From contig NW_003203153.1 of NCBI RefSeq assembly GCF_000006405.1, positions 17,532-81,531 on the forward strand: DNA of 64,000 bases, given 5' to 3'. The DNA comes from Perkinsus marinus ATCC 50983 (lineage: Eukaryota; Perkinsozoa; Perkinsida; Perkinsidae). Positions 59,440 through 64,000 of the stretch are shown here, piece after piece (position 1 is the stretch's first letter; every line of letters begins with the position of its first letter). Made by a program: the position numbers and the translations under genes. The notes under the pieces are model-generated. The model saw only the letters and a list, made by a program, of their open reading frames with translations, was not told where the DNA came from and searched no databases.

Positions 59440-61308
59440 ATGTCCATCGCCAACCGTGATGAGGCCAAGCGATGCCGGGATATTGGAATGAACGCTTTGA
59501 AGAGGTAATAGTGAGCTCATGAGTGCTCATCAATTATGTTTGATGATCATCAGTGGGGACCGGGATAAATGTATACGTTTTCTGGAGAAGTCCTTACGGA
59601 TGTACGATGATCCTCATACTCATAGCCTCCTGGAGAAGGTAGTGGATGCATACTGAAGTTAGCGAATAATAGAGGGTAATAGGTACGGACTGATGGTAAG
59701 GACTCTAGTGATGCCGAGACCTCTACCAAGAGTTCGGATGCCTCCAAGACCACTACTGCCTCTCCTCCTGGTGTACGACATAGGAAGGGAGCTGAGCCCA
59801 CCGGGAATGGGGATAATTCACGGACTAATAAGGATGGGAAGTCGTAGGATAGAGCTGACGGCTTGGCAGACGCTGATTAGATGTGGCAGATACACTGATG
59901 AGCAGAATCGTTTAGTGCAGCGTGTTCTGCGGACTCAGGATTATTATCAGATCCTACAGATAGACAAGAATGATGGATCTAATGATGTCGATGCTAAAGT
60001 GAAGAAAGCGTAGTAGTCTATTGTCCTCGGGTAATCATCCATATCGGCCTATATATAGGTATCGTAAATTGGCCCTTAAGTTGCATCCCGATAAGAATAG
60101 TGCACCTGGAGCTGAGGAAGCCTTCAAGAAGGTCTCCAAGGCATTCCAGTGTTTATCAGGTAGCTATCCACTATCGAAGCATCACCATTGGAGTCTTCTG
60201 TCCTTCAGATGAAGGCAAGCGTCGTACATACGATCGGACGGGTAGAGATCCGGAACAATCAGCATCCTCTTCGGGAAGCTCTGGGCGACCAGTAGGGTAG
60301 CTACCGGTATCCTGGTGGTCTATTTTCTCTTGCAGGATGACTTCATGACAGCTCAGGATATTTTTGATGCATTCTTTGGCGTACCTCGACAGAACTCACC
60401 GGTACTATATCCTTCTGGTTATTGAATATCACCCAATTTGTTCAGTTCTATGCTCAACATGCTCAACATCATCAACAACAATACCACCAGAATAATACCA
60501 ACAGTATGCTCAGTGCTCTTTATGCTAGTATCAGGTCATCAGTCTCAGGTTTCAACATCCTACAGTTTTTGCCCCTAATCATGCTACTTGTTGTTACCTT
60601 ATTGGCTAACTTCAACACGAATAGTTCTTATAGCCATCAGAGGTAATGCTAATATTATATTCCTCAGTGTCCATTTTACTGGATGATGAATTGTCTCGTA
60701 TGCAATGCAGACTCTGTATGTTTTATCGGACCACAGTCGCATCAAAACTAACACCTTGTAACTGATGGTGAATTTCGCTGGAGGCGTGAGTTCACTGAAT
60801 GCGCCCTATTCCGCTGTGTATTGGTCTAGTGTGCCATTGTAGACTGCTATCACTTCTATCAGGCCCAAGTTTTCGTTCACTCCAACAAAGTCGTATACAG
60901 TCCAGGAGAGTACTCCAGACATGCACATCCAATATTATGTGCCACCTACCCATGCTGCCAAGTACCCTGCAGGCTCTACTGAGCGACAGTAATATCATTC
61001 ATTATGACTCCATATTATGGTTACACTCTTAGGAGATTTGATACCACTGTGGAAACGTCATATGTGAATAATCTGCTGGCGGATTGTGATTTCGAGGAGC
61101 GGAGCATGGTGCGGAACATCCAGCTAGCCAAGCGCCACCGTTCAGTGGAACAATTAGAGCAAGCTAAGAATACACCCCGTCCATCATGCGATAAACTGAA
61201 TCGATTGAAGGTGAGTCATGATACGATGCAATGATAGATGAGCATGTTATGGTATCAGGAGAAATATCCTCGACAGTATAGACAGAGTGTTCAGTACTGG
61301 TATTGATC
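59440..61308 (+). CDS. DNAJB12/DNAJB14-like ER-membrane J-protein
   Basis: Tail-anchored-type HSP40 of the ER membrane that recruits HSP70 to membrane-protein quality control. It starts [20 protein letters not shown] (ATG 59440), the family N-terminus (human form MESNKDEAERC). The J domain follows as [36 protein letters not shown] with the HPD motif, and [12 protein letters not shown], then [36 protein letters not shown], a membrane helix [18 protein letters not shown] and the C-terminal DUF1977-type region with [20 protein letters not shown]. The last exon after a 48-nt intron reads [15 protein letters not shown], stop 61306-61308. Introns are short GT-AG. Confidence 0.9.
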
Positions 61309-61803
61309 GTGCTAGCATTCTCTTCTATTATCGCATTATCCACCAAAGCTGCATCATTTGTAAATATTGCCACTTACCAGGTGTTACCTGGACAAGATTA
61401 ACACAACTGAGTTGCGTTGTTACTATCAACACAAGAGAGGTATTCACACAGAAAAGCGATGTTCATTATCAATGGACAACTTATAACCAGAAATCAATAC
61501 TGTGCATCGTGTTATTACAGCCTTTAAGGAAGATAATGATATGAAGTCACAGACGATAGTACCAGTCGTTGCCCACTATTGGAACTGCTACTGGCTATTG
61601 AAGGCTGAGGGTAATGATATTACCTTTAACAGTCGAATATTAATACACTATGTAGAAAAAAGAAGACAACTATGACGAGACATCAAAAAAGTTGAAAGTA
61701 CAAACAGATCCATCATAGTTGTCGTTCTCAATACCGCCGCCATCATCGACGACTTCCCTGCTGAGAGGGAAGCCGCCAACAGGTCAGACCTCAGATACTC
61801 GTA
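61309..61803. repeat. Convergent 3' region with an 11-bp inverted repeat
   Basis: Between two convergent genes. GACAACTATGA (61665-61675) and its exact reverse complement (61713-61723) flank a 37-nt loop, 80-140 nt downstream of the RRM-like gene stop. It may be a 3'-UTR stem or a small transposon remnant. No ORF of note. Confidence 0.6.
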
Positions 61804-63168
61804 TCAGTGGTAATGCACTGCAATGGAGGGATGATGATCATTGATACCATTCTGAGTGGTACCATAATGAAGATGATATCCAACACGGCAAGACCATGAT
61901 GGAGATGAATATGATCTCGAAGGTGATGAGCCCGTCCAAGATGGTGATGAAGGGGTAGCAATCGAGCTAATCGAATGTCTCGGTAGCGAACCAGGTTTAC
62001 TATCGAAAGCACTCAGAATACCCCTGTCACCGATGGCTGGATTAGATGTCGAGACCGTCTCGGTTCCGGTCTCGAGTTTGCGCTTGTTCTGGAAGGAAGT
62101 GGTCTCACATAGATTACCTTGAATATTATGTTCAGGATTATGGAGAATCCTCCTGACAGCATCAGAGTCACTCATAACCACAAATCCCATGTTAGGGGGC
62201 AATGTGGATGTATGAGATCGAGTCTTCCTTTGCAACAATAGAATGGTCACAACGTGACCGTAAGAAGAAAAATATTTATGAAGGACAGTAGAGACATTAG
62301 CTTTAATCAATTGGATTTTCTTAACACATACAACCTGTTCATCAGGGATGCAGGCCAACATATCTAAAATACGCCACAACGGCCAAGGACCACTACCATC
62401 ATCATGATCACCAGAACCGTACTCTTCATCAACACTATCATACTTCCTGTCACTCTCCTCACCCATAGTAGGAATAGCATCAACCGGGATGGTAGTAGGA
62501 GTAGCAGTATGCTCATTATCAGTAGTAGTAGTATCAGTCAACTCACCCTTCACGACAGACGACCAAGATATAGTAAAGTTATTAACAGGCTTAGTAGTGG
62601 TCCTCGTTGAAGATGACCTCCTAGTATTAACACTAGCAGAGTGATCCTCACTTGCACCAACAGTATGAGAATAGGCAACATCATTATCAGCACTATTAGC
62701 TGTACCCCTGATAGCATCATCCTCTGCAGTATCCTGTTCCATATTAACAGGAATGATTGTAGAATCCGCCTTAACAGTGGTGGTAGTAGGGGGCGATAAA
62801 GTAATAGATGTTGACTCTAATAGTTTACGAGCGGTTAGATCTCTGAGATTCTCCCTCGTTCTGTCCAACTGTTGTTCTAGTATACCAAGATGTGTACGAA
62901 GCCCAGAATTCTCTTCTCGAACTGATCGCAACAAGGCCTCGGAATGCTGTAAGGTTTGTAATATATCACCCAAAAGGATGTTGTCGTTGGTGTCGGTAGT
63001 GGTAACCAGAGCTGCATCAGTATCACCGTCGGCATCATCGTAGAAGCTACCACCATGACGACCCATAGTTGCCACAGCGCCACCGTCTTGTCGCTCTGCT
63101 GCTACTGCTGCCACAACCTCCTTAAGAAAAAGTTCGTCGTCCTCGAAGGTCGAAATTGGAGGGTTCAT
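61804..63168 (-). CDS. RRM-like, coiled-coil protein (intronless)
   Basis: 454-aa single-exon protein. Residues about 70-120 form a coiled coil (LQTLQHSEALLRSVREENSG then HLGILEQQLDRTRENLRDL). A Thr/Asp-rich linker precedes a degenerate RRM fold at about residues 285-365: VVCVKKIQLIKANVSTVLHK, YFSSYGHVVTILLLQRKT, NMGFVVMSDSDAVRRIL and HNIQGN, with the spacing of beta1-alpha1-beta2-beta3-alpha2, but without the aromatic RNP1 consensus (MGFVVM in place of GFGFVxF). The C-terminus is Ser/Pro-rich then His-rich. Probably an RNA- or protein-binding factor. The lack of introns is unusual for this window. Confidence 0.6.
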   Translation of the reverse strand: MNPPISTFEDDELFLKEVVAAVAAERQDGGAVATMGRHGGSFYDDADGDTDAALVTTTDTNDNILLGDILQTLQHSEALLRSVREENSGLRTHLGILEQQLDRTRENLRDLTARKLLESTSITLSPPTTTTVKADSTIIPVNMEQDTAEDDAIRGTANSADNDVAYSHTVGASEDHSASVNTRRSSSTRTTTKPVNNFTISWSSVVKGELTDTTTTDNEHTATPTTIPVDAIPTMGEESDRKYDSVDEEYGSGDHDDGSGPWPLWRILDMLACIPDEQVVCVKKIQLIKANVSTVLHKYFSSYGHVVTILLLQRKTRSHTSTLPPNMGFVVMSDSDAVRRILHNPEHNIQGNLCETTSFQNKRKLETGTETVSTSNPAIGDRGILSAFDSKPGSLPRHSISSIATPSSPSWTGSSPSRSYSSPSWSCRVGYHLHYGTTQNGINDHHPSIAVHYH

Positions 63169-64000
63169 CCATACACAGTTAAACTAATAATTACCACCAC
63201 ATTACACTTCCTATTACGACCCCTAGTAATGACCATTACGAATTCAAACTATTCAAATGGTTAGATTTCCGCTAAACGACGCTTTGGTGACATCGCTCCG
63301 CTGAAAAAGCGCAGAAACGCGGAGAACCAGGTTTCACCAACTCGCCAAGCTTGGCGATTTCGGGTCCTAATGAACTCTCGCCAACACGCTCAATCATGGG
63401 ATACGACCGCTTCTGGACCATATTTCACCTCTCTGGCCTCGATACCTAACGAATTTCACCGAGATGTGGCGGAAACTGGTTGAGGTAATCCGTAGTTTCG
63501 TTCGCCCAAATGATCTATCTCGTTCTGTGCGCACGGTTACAGCAACTTGGTATTGGTGTAACATGCCCGTGGCCCACATATTGCTATAAAACTTGGTGAA
63601 CTTATCGGTATTCGCCAAGTACGTGTCGCAAAACGCCGATATATTGGTATAATCATTTGTTTATGAAGATTACACCATCTTTGGCGATATCCGCCTTTTA
63701 TCGATCACGCTTGGTATGTTCTCGAGTCGGAGTCGAATATCGCCAGGTGATTTGTTCAAATCTGGTGTTGTGACAGGCTTTCGCCACAACTTATTCATGA
63801 TTCCTGTCCGGCGAAAGCCGTATCAGGACCGTATACTGCCAAGTTGGATTTAACCGCATATAATGTCCGGTTAAATCCAGCTTGGCAGTATCAAGGGTGA
63901 ATTCACTTACATCACTGAAGTGTGCCGCACACTTCAGTGACTCTGATTATGATTATCATGTGACATGATTCACAAGACATGGTTCATGTCTTGTGGTTGG
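63169..64000. repeat. Hairpin- and motif-dense region at window end
   Basis: No gene found. TCGCCA/TGGCGA motifs recur on both strands between about 63340 and 63800 (for example CTCGCCAAGCTTGGCGA, ATTCGCCAAG, TTTGGCGATATCCGCC, ATCGCCAGG, TTCGCCACAA). Three strong inverted repeats follow: 63834-63856 with 63868-63890 (23 bp, one mismatch, 11-nt loop), 63912-63924 with 63928-63940 (13 bp perfect, 3-nt loop) and 63971-63981 with 63985-63995 (11 bp perfect, 3-nt loop). This resembles the end of a mobile element or a structured non-coding RNA. Confidence 0.8.

Overview
This window is intron-rich eukaryotic nuclear DNA from a compact genome, very probably an alveolate protist of the Perkinsus type. 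That is inference from overall gene style: intron-dense genes on both strands, introns mostly of about 42-60 nt, short intergenic spacers, serine/threonine-rich low-complexity proteins and LTR-retroelement debris. No marker gene in the window fixes the species. Two runs of 100 N (9486-9585 and 31765-31864) are scaffold joins.

Left part (1-8.2 kb): unresolved minus-strand coding fragments, then a long minus-strand TPR gene matching TFIIIC subunit 3 (GTF3C3/Tfc4), then a small unrecognised minus-strand gene whose start lies 29 bp from the divergent RPL4 start.

Duplicated part (8.2-19.9 kb): a unit carrying RPL4, a JmjC-type oxygenase gene and a LAMTOR2-like roadblock gene occurs twice. Copy A (8208-13724) has an intact RPL4, but its JmjC gene is cut off by a retroelement and a frameshift, and its LAMTOR2-like gene is split by a 1,197-bp hAT-like element with a perfect 8-bp target duplication. 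Copy B (15983-19925) has intact JmjC and LAMTOR2-like genes but an RPL4 pseudogene with a 331-bp internal deletion. The two copies therefore retain complementary sets of genes. Between them lie an intronless 448-codon orphan ORF and a 96-aa coiled-coil gene.

Middle part (20-52 kb): housekeeping and regulatory genes. In order: a Dpy-30-motif protein, ATG5 with the conjugation lysine present, an unrecognised minus-strand gene, a Myb/SANT-like protein, the PKA catalytic subunit (9 exons resolved), an unrecognised plus-strand gene, ALG13 (broken by a scaffold gap), an ADAL-type deaminase with an unusual hydrophobic N-terminus, EIF3J, a large SIFG-repeat nucleoporin, low-complexity unknowns, a CDK-family kinase lacking the usual T-loop threonine, and a multi-pass acyltransferase-3 protein.

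Right part (52-64 kb): a (CTA)n microsatellite inside an ORF, a 2-kb internally deleted Ty3/gypsy-type element with two identical 204-bp LTRs, a membrane protein gene, a DNAJB12/14-like ER J-protein, an intronless RRM-like coiled-coil protein, and a terminal stretch dense in hairpins and TCGCCA motifs.

Exon boundaries were worked out by hand from GT-AG sites, reading-frame phase and family similarity. No alignment or database search was run.
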